Shown: positions 19,100-26,700 of the stretch, piece by piece
How the letters are laid out: every line of letters starts with the position of its first letter
Position numbering within the stretch: the stretch's first letter is position 1
Source of the DNA: Ensifer adhaerens
Lineage (GTDB): Bacteria; Pseudomonadota; Alphaproteobacteria; Rhizobiales; Rhizobiaceae
Reading direction: 5' to 3'
NCBI RefSeq assembly: GCF_001270265.1
Contig: NZ_LGAP01000016.1
Span: forward strand, 1 to 64,000
DNA: 64,000 nt
Notes under the pieces: generated by a model
Databases searched by the model: none
Seen by the model: only the letters and a program-made list of their open reading frames with translations
What the model was told of the DNA's origin: nothing
Program-made: the position numbers and the translations under genes

Positions 19100-20368
19100 T
19101 CAAGGACGATCCCCGGTGAAGGCAACGCCGAGCGATGCAAGCGCATCCCAATAGGCCGGATAGGTCTTGGCGACGCAGCCGGGGTCCTCGATGGCAATGC
19201 CGTGGATCTTCAGCCCGGCAAGGGCGAAGCTCATGGCGATGCGATGGTCGGCAAATGTATCGATCGAGGCCGGCAATGTCTGGCCGGCAAGCCCCGGATC
19301 GGAGGAGACGATGAGATCGTCGCCCTCCTCGTGGGCTAGCCCCGGGCGGATGGCGGTCAGGCCCAGCGACAGAGCGCGGACGCGGTCGCATTCCTTTACG
19401 CGCAGATTGGCAAGTCCGACGAAGCGCACGGGCGTCTCGTTGAAGGCGGCAAGTACCGCGATCGTCGGTATCGCGTCCTGCATCTGCGACCCGTCGATGA
19501 CGGCGGGAAGATTCGGGAAGCTGGAGATGACTGCGTGGGCGCGTGCATCGGGCTGCGAAAACACGGAAGCCGGCACGCCGAGGTCTATGGCTCCTCCGGT
19601 CAACACTTCGGCGGCCCAGAGATAGGTCGCGGCCGACGCGTCCGGCTCGATTGCGAAGTCGGCTGCGCGATAGCCCGTCGGTGCAACCTGCCAGACGGAT
19701 GGACTCAACTGCTCGACTTCGGCGCCGAAGGCGCGCATCGCCGCGACCGTCAGATCGATGTAACCGCGGGCGCCGATATCGTCGCCGGCAAGTTCGATAC
19801 GGACAGGGCCCTTGGCGCCCGGGGCTGCCATCAGCAGAGCCGAGACGTATTGGCTGGAAAGGCCGGCATCGATTTCGATACGGCCGGCAGGGAAGCCGCC
19901 CTTGCCGTTGACGGTGACCGGCGGGCCCCCGGTTTCCGACGTGACCTCGACACCGAGCGTGCGCAGCGCATCGACAAGCGGCTTGATCGGCCGCTTGCGC
20001 ATGTGTTGGTCACCATCGACGACCACCGGGCCGTCGACCAGCGCCGCCGCGGCCGTCAGGAAGCGCGTGGCAGTTCCCGCATTGCCGAGGAACAGCGGAG
20101 CCGACGGTGATGCAAGCCGGCCGGTTCCAGTCACGACGAAGGTCGTGTCGTCTGGCTCGCTGACCTCGACGCCCATCGCCCGTAAGGCATCGGCCATATA
20201 GCGCGTGTCGTCGCTCTTCAGCGCGCCCGTCAGCCGGCTCGTGCCCTTGGCAAGTCCCGCAAGAAGCAGCGCCCGATTGGTGATCGACTTCGATCCCGGC
20301 GGGCGCACGTGACCGCGCAAGGGGTGGTCGGTCGGCAGGATGGTCAGCTTCTTCACGGTATCACTCAT
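19100..20368 (-). CDS. aroA: 3-phosphoshikimate 1-carboxyvinyltransferase (EPSP synthase), atypical
   Basis: The enzyme adds enolpyruvyl from PEP to shikimate 3-phosphate. The 422-residue product keeps the catalytic set of the family: PGSKSITNR (Lys27, Ser28, Arg32), SSQ, the Asp in MQDAIPTIAVLA, RVKECDR, FADHRIAM and AKTYPAYW. The PEP-binding loop is NAGTATRFL at 96-104. The residue matching Pro101 of the E. coli enzyme is Phe103 and the residue matching Met99 is Thr101. It is closer to E. coli AroA than to the CP4-type enzyme known from Agrobacterium and relatives, so it may be a second copy in this genome. A hairpin at 20394-20414 lies before its start. Confidence 0.85.
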   Translation of the reverse strand: MSDTVKKLTILPTDHPLRGHVRPPGSKSITNRALLLAGLAKGTSRLTGALKSDDTRYMADALRAMGVEVSEPDDTTFVVTGTGRLASPSAPLFLGNAGTATRFLTAAAALVDGPVVVDGDQHMRKRPIKPLVDALRTLGVEVTSETGGPPVTVNGKGGFPAGRIEIDAGLSSQYVSALLMAAPGAKGPVRIELAGDDIGARGYIDLTVAAMRAFGAEVEQLSPSVWQVAPTGYRAADFAIEPDASAATYLWAAEVLTGGAIDLGVPASVFSQPDARAHAVISSFPNLPAVIDGSQMQDAIPTIAVLAAFNETPVRFVGLANLRVKECDRVRALSLGLTAIRPGLAHEEGDDLIVSSDPGLAGQTLPASIDTFADHRIAMSFALAGLKIHGIAIEDPGCVAKTYPAYWDALASLGVAFTGDRP

Positions 20369-20393
20369 GCTCGGGTCTCTTTATGCAAGTAGC

Positions 20394-20414
20394 GCCGAGG
20401 CTTTCAGCCTCGGC
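20394..20414. other. Hairpin between lemA and aroA
   Basis: GCCGAGG pairs with CCTCGGC around CTTTCAG. No T tract follows on either strand, so it is not a standard terminator. It could trim or stabilise the lemA-aroA message. Confidence 0.4.
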
Positions 20415-20461
20415 AGGCGTGTCTCTTATCATTCGATGGCGCGATCGGGTAACGTCGCCGA

Positions 20462-21010
20462 TCAGAATTTGACTTGCGGCACCGCACGGTCCGCCTCGTT
20501 GGCGATCTCGAAATAGCCGGCCTTCACGAAGCGGAAAGCGTTGGCGATGAGGTTCGACGGAAAACTCTCGACCTTGACGTTAAGGTCGCGCGCCGCGCCG
20601 TTGTAGTAGCGGCGCGACATCTGGATCTCGCCCTCGATCGTTTCGAGCGAGCGCTGCAACTCTACGAAATTCTCGTTGGCCTTGAGATCCGGATAGGCTT
20701 CGGCAAGGGCAAACAGCTTGCCGAGTGCCTGCGATAGGGCGCCTTCGGCCGCGGCCCGCCCCTCGACATCGCCAGCCGGAACGGCCTGGGCGCGATTGCG
20801 CATCGCGATGACTTCCTCGAGCGTCGACTTCTCGTGGGCGGCGTAGCCCTTCACGGTTTCGATCAGGTTGGGGATGAGGTCGGCGCGCCGCTTCAACTGC
20901 ACGTCGATGCCCGACCAGGCCTCCTCGGCGATCTGCCGCGCCTTGACGAGACCGTTGTAGACGAAAACCAGATACAGGATCACGACAACGCCGATGGCCA
21001 GACCGATCAT
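20462..21010 (-). CDS. lemA: LemA family protein
   Basis: The 182-residue protein has one N-terminal membrane anchor (residues 3-20), then the alpha-helical LemA domain with the hallmark VQLKRRADLIPNLIETVKGY. YPDLKANENF and SRRYYNGAARDLN are also family blocks. LemA proteins are widespread, of uncertain function, and commonly encoded next to DUF2207/TPM-type membrane proteins, two of whose typical companions appear in this block. The 94-base gap to aroA is on the same strand and holds only a hairpin, so cotranscription is possible. Confidence 0.92.
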   Translation of the reverse strand: MIGLAIGVVVILYLVFVYNGLVKARQIAEEAWSGIDVQLKRRADLIPNLIETVKGYAAHEKSTLEEVIAMRNRAQAVPAGDVEGRAAAEGALSQALGKLFALAEAYPDLKANENFVELQRSLETIEGEIQMSRRYYNGAARDLNVKVESFPSNLIANAFRFVKAGYFEIANEADRAVPQVKF

Positions 21011-21260
21011 GAGATACCCTCCAAAAAAGCTCGGCAGAGATTAGCACCGGCTTTCCAGCTTCAAAGACCTTTCTGCAGCATTCGGGCGGAGAAACGCGCT
21101 CCTCCCCAGCTGCCGGCCGAAGGCTGTGAACACACTGTTCACCGCTACGGCCTATCCGCACGCCCAAACACCTCGATTCCTGTTCCATCGGGAACGGCGG
21201 GGACAGGGACGATCGGCGATAGTCCCCCCAACGAACAACCCCGGATACGAAGTGAAGACC

Positions 21261-21458
21261 ATGAAAACGCTCGCAACCCTCATCAACGTGATCGCCTTTA
21301 CGGCGCTCTTCGTTGCCTATGCGAGCGTTGGTTCGGCCGAGAAACCATCTGGCGTTCGCAGGGCACTGCAAACCTATTCCAGCCAGCTCTACACCGACGC
21401 CTATCCGACCCAGAAGCCGACCTGCAAGAACGGCATCAAGGCTGGCCACGCGGCATGA
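21261..21458 (+). CDS. Small secreted protein of unknown function
   Basis: The 65-residue frame begins MKTLATLINVIAFTALFVAY, a convincing signal peptide ending near SVGSA|EK. The mature part is only about 39 residues with one Cys (YPTQKPTCKNGIK). The ribosome binding site is weak (GAAG), and an alternative ATG at 21126 would bury the signal peptide, so the shorter form is chosen. It is the only plus-strand gene inside the minus-strand glyQ-glyS block and ends 3 bases from the convergent kinase gene. Confidence 0.6.
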   Translation: MKTLATLINVIAFTALFVAYASVGSAEKPSGVRRALQTYSSQLYTDAYPTQKPTCKNGIKAGHAA

Positions 21459-21461
21459 GAT

Positions 21462-22016
21462 CTAGCTCTGCGCAATCCGCACCGCAATCTCGCTGGCAGC
21501 TTCATCGGCGCCCAGGTTGGTGACGTCGAGTTCGATCAGCTGATCGCATTTTCCTTTCAACAGAACGTGCCGGCTTCTGAGATCGATCAACACTTGCGGA
21601 TCGGTCAGCTTGTGCGCCTTGGAACGACCGGCGCGCGTCAACCGCTTCAGGTTCTCCTCCAACGCACAATCGAGTACGACGACAACGAAACGGGCGCCGC
21701 GATCGGCAGCCAGCATCGCATAATCGTCGAATACGCGGCTGTCGAATGCATCATCCGACAGCGCATCGGTGAAGAGGAAGGATTGCGCAGCATCGGCCCG
21801 GCGCACGTGATCGAGCACTGCGGTTCTAATCGTTGCCCGCAGCGACCGATAGAGCGGCGTGCCCCTGGCAAACAGCGCCTCGGCCGGATTGATCAGCGTG
21901 TGATTGTCGGCAAGCCTCGCGCCGAGATGTTCGGCGAGATGGCGCGCGATGGTCAGCTTGCCGGTACCCGGCCAGCCATTGATGTGAACGATGAGGCTCG
22001 CTGGCTCGGCGATCAA
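21462..22016 (-). CDS. P-loop AAA-type small kinase, coupled to glyQ
   Basis: The 184-residue protein has a Walker A motif near its start ([21 protein letters not shown]). The lid-like region has [14 protein letters not shown] and the hydrophobic strand FVVVVLDC resembles a Walker B, as in zeta-toxin/gluconate-kinase-like small P-loop kinases. There is no ATG; the frame can start at a TTG that overlaps the glyQ stop codon (TTGA), giving [17 protein letters not shown]. That overlap predicts translational coupling with the glycyl-tRNA synthetase alpha subunit. The substrate is unknown: it may phosphorylate a small molecule or, less likely, a nucleotide or tRNA. Confidence 0.75.
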   Translation of the reverse strand: MIAEPASLIVHINGWPGTGKLTIARHLAEHLGARLADNHTLINPAEALFARGTPLYRSLRATIRTAVLDHVRRADAAQSFLFTDALSDDAFDSRVFDDYAMLAADRGARFVVVVLDCALEENLKRLTRAGRSKAHKLTDPQVLIDLRSRHVLLKGKCDQLIELDVTNLGADEAASEIAVRIAQS

Positions 22017-22975
22017 GCGGCGTCCCGGTTGAGGTTCGCGCCGCCGGCATCGGTCAGCAGGAATGCCTCGCCGCAGGCCTTTGCCAGTGTGCGAACGCGC
22101 AGAATGTAGCTCTGGCGTTCGGTCACCGAAATCACCCCGCGCGCATCGAGCAGATTGAAGACGTGGCTCGCCTTGATGCACTGGTCGTAGGCGGGAAAGA
22201 CGCACTTGTGCAAGTGGTTGTTGGTGCCCTCGACAGGTGCGCCGGCCGCCAGAAGCGCCTGGCATTCTGCCTCTGCGTCGATGAAGTGCTGATGCAGCAT
22301 GGCGGTATTGGCGTACTCGAAATTGTAGCGCGAATACTCCTGCTCCGCCTGCAGGAAGACGTCGCCATAGCTGATCTTCTCGGCGCCTTCGCGGCCGTTG
22401 AAGTTCAGATCATAGACATTGTCGACGCCCTGGACATACATCGCCAGACGTTCGAGGCCGTAAGTCAGCTCACCGGCGACCGGAGAGCATTCGATTCCGC
22501 AGACCTGCTGGAAATAGGTAAACTGCGACACTTCCATGCCGTCGCACCAGCATTCCCAGCCGAGGCCCCAGGCGCCCAGCGTCGGGCTTTCCCAATCGTC
22601 CTCGACGAAGCGGATGTCGTGCAGCAACGGATCGAGGCCGATGGCCTCCAGCGAGCCGAGATAAAGCTCCTGCAGGTTGGACGGGTTCGGCTTCAGGATC
22701 ACCTGATATTGATAATAGTGCTGCAGACGGTTCGGGTTCTCGCCATAGCGGCCGTCGGTCGGGCGACGGGAGGGCTGGACATAGGCCGCACGCCACGGAC
22801 GGGGGCCGAGCGCACGCAGCGTCGTTGCCGGATGGAACGTACCGGCGCCGACTTCCATGTCGTAGGGCTGCAGCACCGCGCAACCCTTGTCGGCCCAATA
22901 GTTGTGCAGCGTCAGGATCAGAGCCTGGAACGAGCGCTTTGGGTTCATGTGGTCGGGCAGCGAGGCGGTGGTCAT
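22013..22975 (-). CDS. glyQ: Glycine-tRNA ligase, alpha subunit
   Basis: This is the catalytic class II subunit of bacterial alpha2-beta2 glycyl-tRNA synthetase. The 320-residue product has [34 protein letters not shown] and the motif 2 region [20 protein letters not shown], all diagnostic. The partner glyS lies about 5 kb downstream on the same strand, with five unrelated genes between them rather than directly adjacent as in many bacteria. The ATG at the chosen start gives a nine-residue extension before MNPKRSFQ; the internal ATG is possible. Confidence 0.97.
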   Translation of the reverse strand: MTTASLPDHMNPKRSFQALILTLHNYWADKGCAVLQPYDMEVGAGTFHPATTLRALGPRPWRAAYVQPSRRPTDGRYGENPNRLQHYYQYQVILKPNPSNLQELYLGSLEAIGLDPLLHDIRFVEDDWESPTLGAWGLGWECWCDGMEVSQFTYFQQVCGIECSPVAGELTYGLERLAMYVQGVDNVYDLNFNGREGAEKISYGDVFLQAEQEYSRYNFEYANTAMLHQHFIDAEAECQALLAAGAPVEGTNNHLHKCVFPAYDQCIKASHVFNLLDARGVISVTERQSYILRVRTLAKACGEAFLLTDAGGANLNRDAA

Positions 22976-23085
22976 GGGGAACGTCCGAATTCTTCACGAA
23001 ATGAGAGCCGGACAGGTGCCACGCCGGGCGGCAGGGGTCAAGCGCTGAGGCCGATCTCCATGCACGCAAAGGTGCACGAAAAATC

Positions 23086-23277
23086 TCACTCGTCTTCGCG
23101 TTTGAGCCGGTACTCGCCGGTCTCGGGGTCCTTGACGAGGGTCCCGCTCGCGCCGGTCTGCTGCTCGCGGCGCGTTTGATCGCGCTGACGCGTCAACTTC
23201 TTGGCATCCGCAATGAACTTGCGGTAGCCGATCCATAGAACCAAGCCTGCGATCAGGAGCAGGATAAGCTGCGGCAT
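23086..23277 (-). CDS. Small membrane protein of unknown function
   Basis: The 63-residue protein has one N-terminal membrane segment (LILLLIAGLVLWIGY) and then a highly charged cytosolic tail with KDPETGEYRLKREDE. An excellent ribosome binding site (GGGAGGAAAA) precedes the ATG. The first hairpin of repeat copy 3 lies immediately upstream of that site in the leader. It sits between the protease and glyQ on the same strand. Small proteins with this 'TGEY.L' ending occur in rhizobia; the role is unknown. Confidence 0.75.
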   Translation of the reverse strand: MPQLILLLIAGLVLWIGYRKFIADAKKLTRQRDQTRREQQTGASGTLVKDPETGEYRLKREDE

Positions 23278-23288
23278 TTTTCCTCCCT

Positions 23289-23397
23289 ACTGCATATTTT
23301 CATCCTTAAATCGAACTCGATTTAAGGATGAAAATATGCAGCCATTCAAAGTGCTACAGCGACCTTTGCGCGTCTACAAGACGCGCGGCGCTGTAGG
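23289..23397. repeat. Two-hairpin intergenic palindromic repeat, copy 3
   Basis: The first hairpin is a perfect 50-base palindrome (23291-23340), TGCATATTTTCATCC...GGATGAAAATATGCA. The second is TACAGCG...CGCTGTAG with CGCGTC/GACGCG inside (about 23353-23396). It fills the whole gap between the protease stop and the Shine-Dalgarno sequence of the small membrane protein, so in the minus-strand message it lies in the leader of that gene. Confidence 0.85.
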
Positions 23398-23417
23398 CCG
23401 GTCGCGCCGGTCGCGGC

Positions 23418-24284
23418 TCAAAGCCCGAAACGCGCCCACAATGCCCTTTCCTCTACCGCTTCGGCAAGACCCGCCATCGCAGAAGCAGCGATCGGCGCGG
23501 CGATATCGCCGGCAATCGATGCGCCGGTCTGGCGGCGCCCGAAAAGACTGCGCGCCGGCTGGATCAGTTCGAGCCGCGCCTTCTCGCCGTAACGCTTCTT
23601 CACCTCGCCGCGCAGATCGCCAAGGCCGTCGATCAGCCCCAGTTCCAATCCGCGCCGCCCCGTCCAGAAAAGACCGGAGAAGACGTCGGGATGGTCGGCC
23701 AGCATCTGCCCGCGGCGGGCCTTCACCATCTGGATGAAGGTATCATGGATATCGAGCTGCAGGCTTTTCAGGAACTCGATGTCGCGTTCCTTTTCCGGCT
23801 GGAACGGGTCGAGCATGACCTTATTCTCGCCGGCCGTATAGACGCGCCGCTCGACGCCGATCTTCTTCAACAGCTCCGGAAAACCGAAGCCGCCGGAGAC
23901 GACACCGATGGACCCGACGATCGACGTCGGATCGGCGATGATCTCGTCGCCGGCAAGCGCGATCATGTAGCCGCCGGAAGCCGCCACGTCCTCGACGAAG
24001 ACGAGCACGCGCTTCTTCTTTTCCAGGGCGAGATCGCGGATACGCTGGTAGATCAGCCGCGACTGCACCGGCGAGCCGCCGGGAGAGTTGACCGAAATCG
24101 CAACGGCCGGGGCTTCCTTGACCGCGAAGGCTTTCTCCAGCAAGGGAGCGACTGAGGCCAGATTGAGCACTGGGCGAAACTGGCCGCCGCCGGCCATGAT
24201 TGCGCCGTGAAGCCGCACAACGGGGATCGCAATGCCATCCCGCCGAAAACGCTTCGGCATCAGCCTTTTGAAGAACCCGGCCAT
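23418..24284 (-). CDS. S49 family serine protease (SppA/SohB-like)
   Basis: The 288-residue protein carries a minimal S49 domain: VAISVNSPGGSPVQS (oxyanion region), the nucleophile Ser103 in DVAASGGYMIAL, SIVGSIGVVSGGFG, and Lys155 in AGENKVMLDPF. The Ser-Lys spacing of 52 residues matches the catalytic dyad of B. subtilis SppA. There is no clear N-terminal membrane segment, only a basic start (MAGFFKRLMPKRFRRDG), so it may be a peripheral or cytosolic form. The family degrades signal peptides or membrane proteins. It follows the methyltransferase gene on the same strand with a 76-base gap. Confidence 0.9.
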   Translation of the reverse strand: MAGFFKRLMPKRFRRDGIAIPVVRLHGAIMAGGGQFRPVLNLASVAPLLEKAFAVKEAPAVAISVNSPGGSPVQSRLIYQRIRDLALEKKKRVLVFVEDVAASGGYMIALAGDEIIADPTSIVGSIGVVSGGFGFPELLKKIGVERRVYTAGENKVMLDPFQPEKERDIEFLKSLQLDIHDTFIQMVKARRGQMLADHPDVFSGLFWTGRRGLELGLIDGLGDLRGEVKKRYGEKARLELIQPARSLFGRRQTGASIAGDIAAPIAASAMAGLAEAVEERALWARFGL

Positions 24285-24360
24285 TTAAACTCCTGCAATA
24301 CGAACTCTTGCCCTTGCATGTATGCACTGGTCGTCCAAACGCAATGCCGCATACGGTAAA

Positions 24361-25152
24361 TCAACGGCGCCGATAGACAGCGCGCCCGTTGTTGAGATCG
24401 TCGACGTCTTGAGAAAAGCGATGGGTGCCCTCCTCGTGCATGATCAGCGGCGCTCTCAACACTAGCCGCTTGCGGCTCTGCTTGATTGCGGTGACCAGGA
24501 TGCGCACGGCATTTTCGCCGATGCGCGGGTGCAGCGGCGTAATCTCGATACCGCCGAAGCGACGGCCGCAGGCCGCAATGATATTGGCGATCGATTCCGG
24601 CCGGGCGATCAGCGACAATTGTCCGCCGGGCTTCATGATCGCGCCCGCCGTCTTGATCCAGATCTCGAACAGGCCGTCGCTCATCGCGTGCGCCTCGGCC
24701 TTGAGACTGTCCGGCGTGCGCCGGTCGGAGGCATCGTTGAAAGGCGGGTTCATGATCACATGGTCGAAGGCATCGTCTGGTAGCCCGGCGGCACGGCGCG
24801 CCCTGCCGGCAAGCGAGACGTCGGCCTCGATCACCGACACCCGCTCGGCGAAACGTTCGTTTTCGGGGAGCGCCAGGCTGCGGCGCGCAAACGCCGCCAT
24901 GGTCGGCGAGCGCTCCACCAGAACGACCTCGGCCAGCTCCAGCCGCGAAGCGACCGCCATGCCGGCAGCACCGGCGCCGGCGCCAAGATCGGCCACGCGA
25001 CAGGCGCGGTGGGCGGCAACCAGCGAAGCCAGCAGCATCGCATCCATGCCGGAACGATGCCCCTGCCCCAGCGGCTGCACGACATGGAACCTGCCGCGGT
25101 GGAACGCGTCGACCGTTTCGGGCTCGGCAAGCGTCATAGGTCGTTCGCTCAT
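24361..25152 (-). CDS. TrmN6-like tRNA/nucleic acid N6-adenine methyltransferase
   Basis: The 263-residue protein has an S-adenosylmethionine site (DLGAGAGAAGMAVA, residues 55-68) and the N6-adenine catalytic motif NPPF at 135-138. PLGQGHRSGMDAMLLAS matches the start of the YfiC/TrmN6 group that methylates A37 of tRNA1-Val. The specific RNA target in this organism is inferred. It lies 37 bases downstream of the DUF2007 gene, and that pairing is common in rhizobia. Confidence 0.85.
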   Translation of the reverse strand: MSERPMTLAEPETVDAFHRGRFHVVQPLGQGHRSGMDAMLLASLVAAHRACRVADLGAGAGAAGMAVASRLELAEVVLVERSPTMAAFARRSLALPENERFAERVSVIEADVSLAGRARRAAGLPDDAFDHVIMNPPFNDASDRRTPDSLKAEAHAMSDGLFEIWIKTAGAIMKPGGQLSLIARPESIANIIAACGRRFGGIEITPLHPRIGENAVRILVTAIKQSRKRLVLRAPLIMHEEGTHRFSQDVDDLNNGRAVYRRR

Positions 25153-25189
25153 GGCCGATCGTCACCTGCGGCGGCAGACGAACCGGCGA

Positions 25190-25411
25190 TCATGCCCGCA
25201 ACTCCGCTTCCAGCCCGGCCTCAATCAGGATGCGGCGCGCGGCATCGGCATCGTCGTCCGGCACGAGGAAACGGCGCGGCAGCAGGCCCAGCGACCCCTC
25301 CAGAATGCTCATACCCTGATCGGCGATCAGGCAGTTGATACCGGCGTCCTTCATCAGGCTTTCCGCAAAAGAAAGCAGAACGACGTCGTTAGTGCGGATC
25401 AATTCCTTCAT
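25190..25411 (-). CDS. DUF2007 family small protein
   Basis: The 73-residue protein contains the DUF2007 pattern: an N-terminal TNDVVLLSFAESLMKDAGI, the middle RRFLVPDDDADAARRIL, and a short acidic/hydrophobic end. The fold is a small ferredoxin-like signal-transduction-type domain; the function is unknown. It opens the minus-strand block and is divergent from the polyprenyl synthase gene with under 90 bases between, which must hold both promoters. Confidence 0.9.
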   Translation of the reverse strand: MKELIRTNDVVLLSFAESLMKDAGINCLIADQGMSILEGSLGLLPRRFLVPDDDADAARRILIEAGLEAELRA

Positions 25412-25498
25412 CCAGCGGTTTTTCCTGTCCTATTTCAGCAAGCGGGACAATTCGCCTCTTGCCGCACGTGCCCCCCCTTCCTATTGTCGAAAGCGACA

Positions 25499-26536
25499 AT
25501 GAAAACAGGAGTCCCGGTGTTGGGCGTAGTGATACCGCTGGAAGACAGCAAAAACAAACAGGCGTCCGTGAAGCCGCTCGTTGACTTGACGTCGCCCGAC
25601 ATGGAACGCGTCAACCAGCTCATCCTGTCGAAGGCCGGCTCCGACGTCCAGATGATTCCTGAGGTTGCCAACCACCTGATTTCTTCGGGTGGCAAGCGGT
25701 TGCGGCCGATGCTGACGCTCGCCTCCGCGGCGATGTTCGGCTACGAGGGCGACGCTCACGTCAAGCTCGCCACCAGCGTCGAGTTCATGCATACGGCAAC
25801 GCTGCTGCATGACGATGTCGTGGACGAAAGCGATCTGCGCCGCGGTAAATCCACGGCCCGCACGATCTGGGGCAACCAGGCAAGCGTGCTCGTCGGCGAC
25901 TTCCTGCTCGGCCAGGCGTTCCGCATGATGGTCGATGTCGGCTCGCTCGATGCGCTCGACGTGCTTTCGACCGCAGCGTCGGTGATCGCCGAGGGCGAGG
26001 TGCTGCAGCTTTCCGTCGCCAAGAACATGGAAACGACCGAGGACGACTACCTTCAGGTCATCCGCGCCAAGACCGCAGCGCTTTTCGCCGCTGCCGCCGA
26101 AGTCGGCCCGATCGTCGCCCAGACCAGCAAATCCGACCGCAATGCATTGAAATCCTACGGCATGAATCTCGGCCTCGCCTTCCAGCTCGTCGACGACGTG
26201 CTCGACTATGGCGGCTCGGCCCGCGAGCTCGGCAAGAATGTCGGCGACGACTTCCGCGAAGGCAAGATCACCCTTCCGGTCATCCTGTCCTATCGCCGCG
26301 GCACGGCGGAAGATCGCGCCTTCTGGCGCCAGGCGATCGAGGGTGGCGACAGCAGCGATGCCAACCTTGAAAAGGCGCTCGGCCTGATCAAGCGATATGG
26401 GGGCTTAAGCGATACCATCGCCCGTGCGCAACACTATGGAACGATCGCGCGCGATGCTCTCGCGCCGCTGCCGGGTTCGCCCTGGAAATCGGCGCTGGTC
26501 GAGGTCATCGACTTCTGCATCGACCGAGTCAGCTGA
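25499..26536 (+). CDS. ispB: Polyprenyl (octa/decaprenyl) diphosphate synthase
   Basis: The enzyme condenses isopentenyl diphosphate units into the side chain of ubiquinone, the donor for UbiA at 4 kb. Both Asp-rich motifs are present: DDVVD near residues 105-109 and DDVLD near 232-236, with GGKRLRP upstream. The chain length is not readable from sequence; rhizobia make Q-10, so a decaprenyl product is likely. The start is uncertain: the ATG chosen is followed within the frame by AGGAG and a GTG at 25517, which may be the true start (VLGVVIPLEDSK). Confidence 0.93.
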   Translation: MKTGVPVLGVVIPLEDSKNKQASVKPLVDLTSPDMERVNQLILSKAGSDVQMIPEVANHLISSGGKRLRPMLTLASAAMFGYEGDAHVKLATSVEFMHTATLLHDDVVDESDLRRGKSTARTIWGNQASVLVGDFLLGQAFRMMVDVGSLDALDVLSTAASVIAEGEVLQLSVAKNMETTEDDYLQVIRAKTAALFAAAAEVGPIVAQTSKSDRNALKSYGMNLGLAFQLVDDVLDYGGSARELGKNVGDDFREGKITLPVILSYRRGTAEDRAFWRQAIEGGDSSDANLEKALGLIKRYGGLSDTIARAQHYGTIARDALAPLPGSPWKSALVEVIDFCIDRVS

Positions 26537-26700
26537 CGCAATCCTCCGGCCGGACCAGGACATCCAAGAGGAATTTCTTGCCGCGTTGCGCCAAAAAAGC
26601 CATTCTGTTCCTCAAGAGTTGTGCCGGGCAACACGTGGCTGATTCCAAAACAACCCTCAGTCGTGCGCAAGGCCGAGAGATCGGCAATGAAAGGTTTGAC

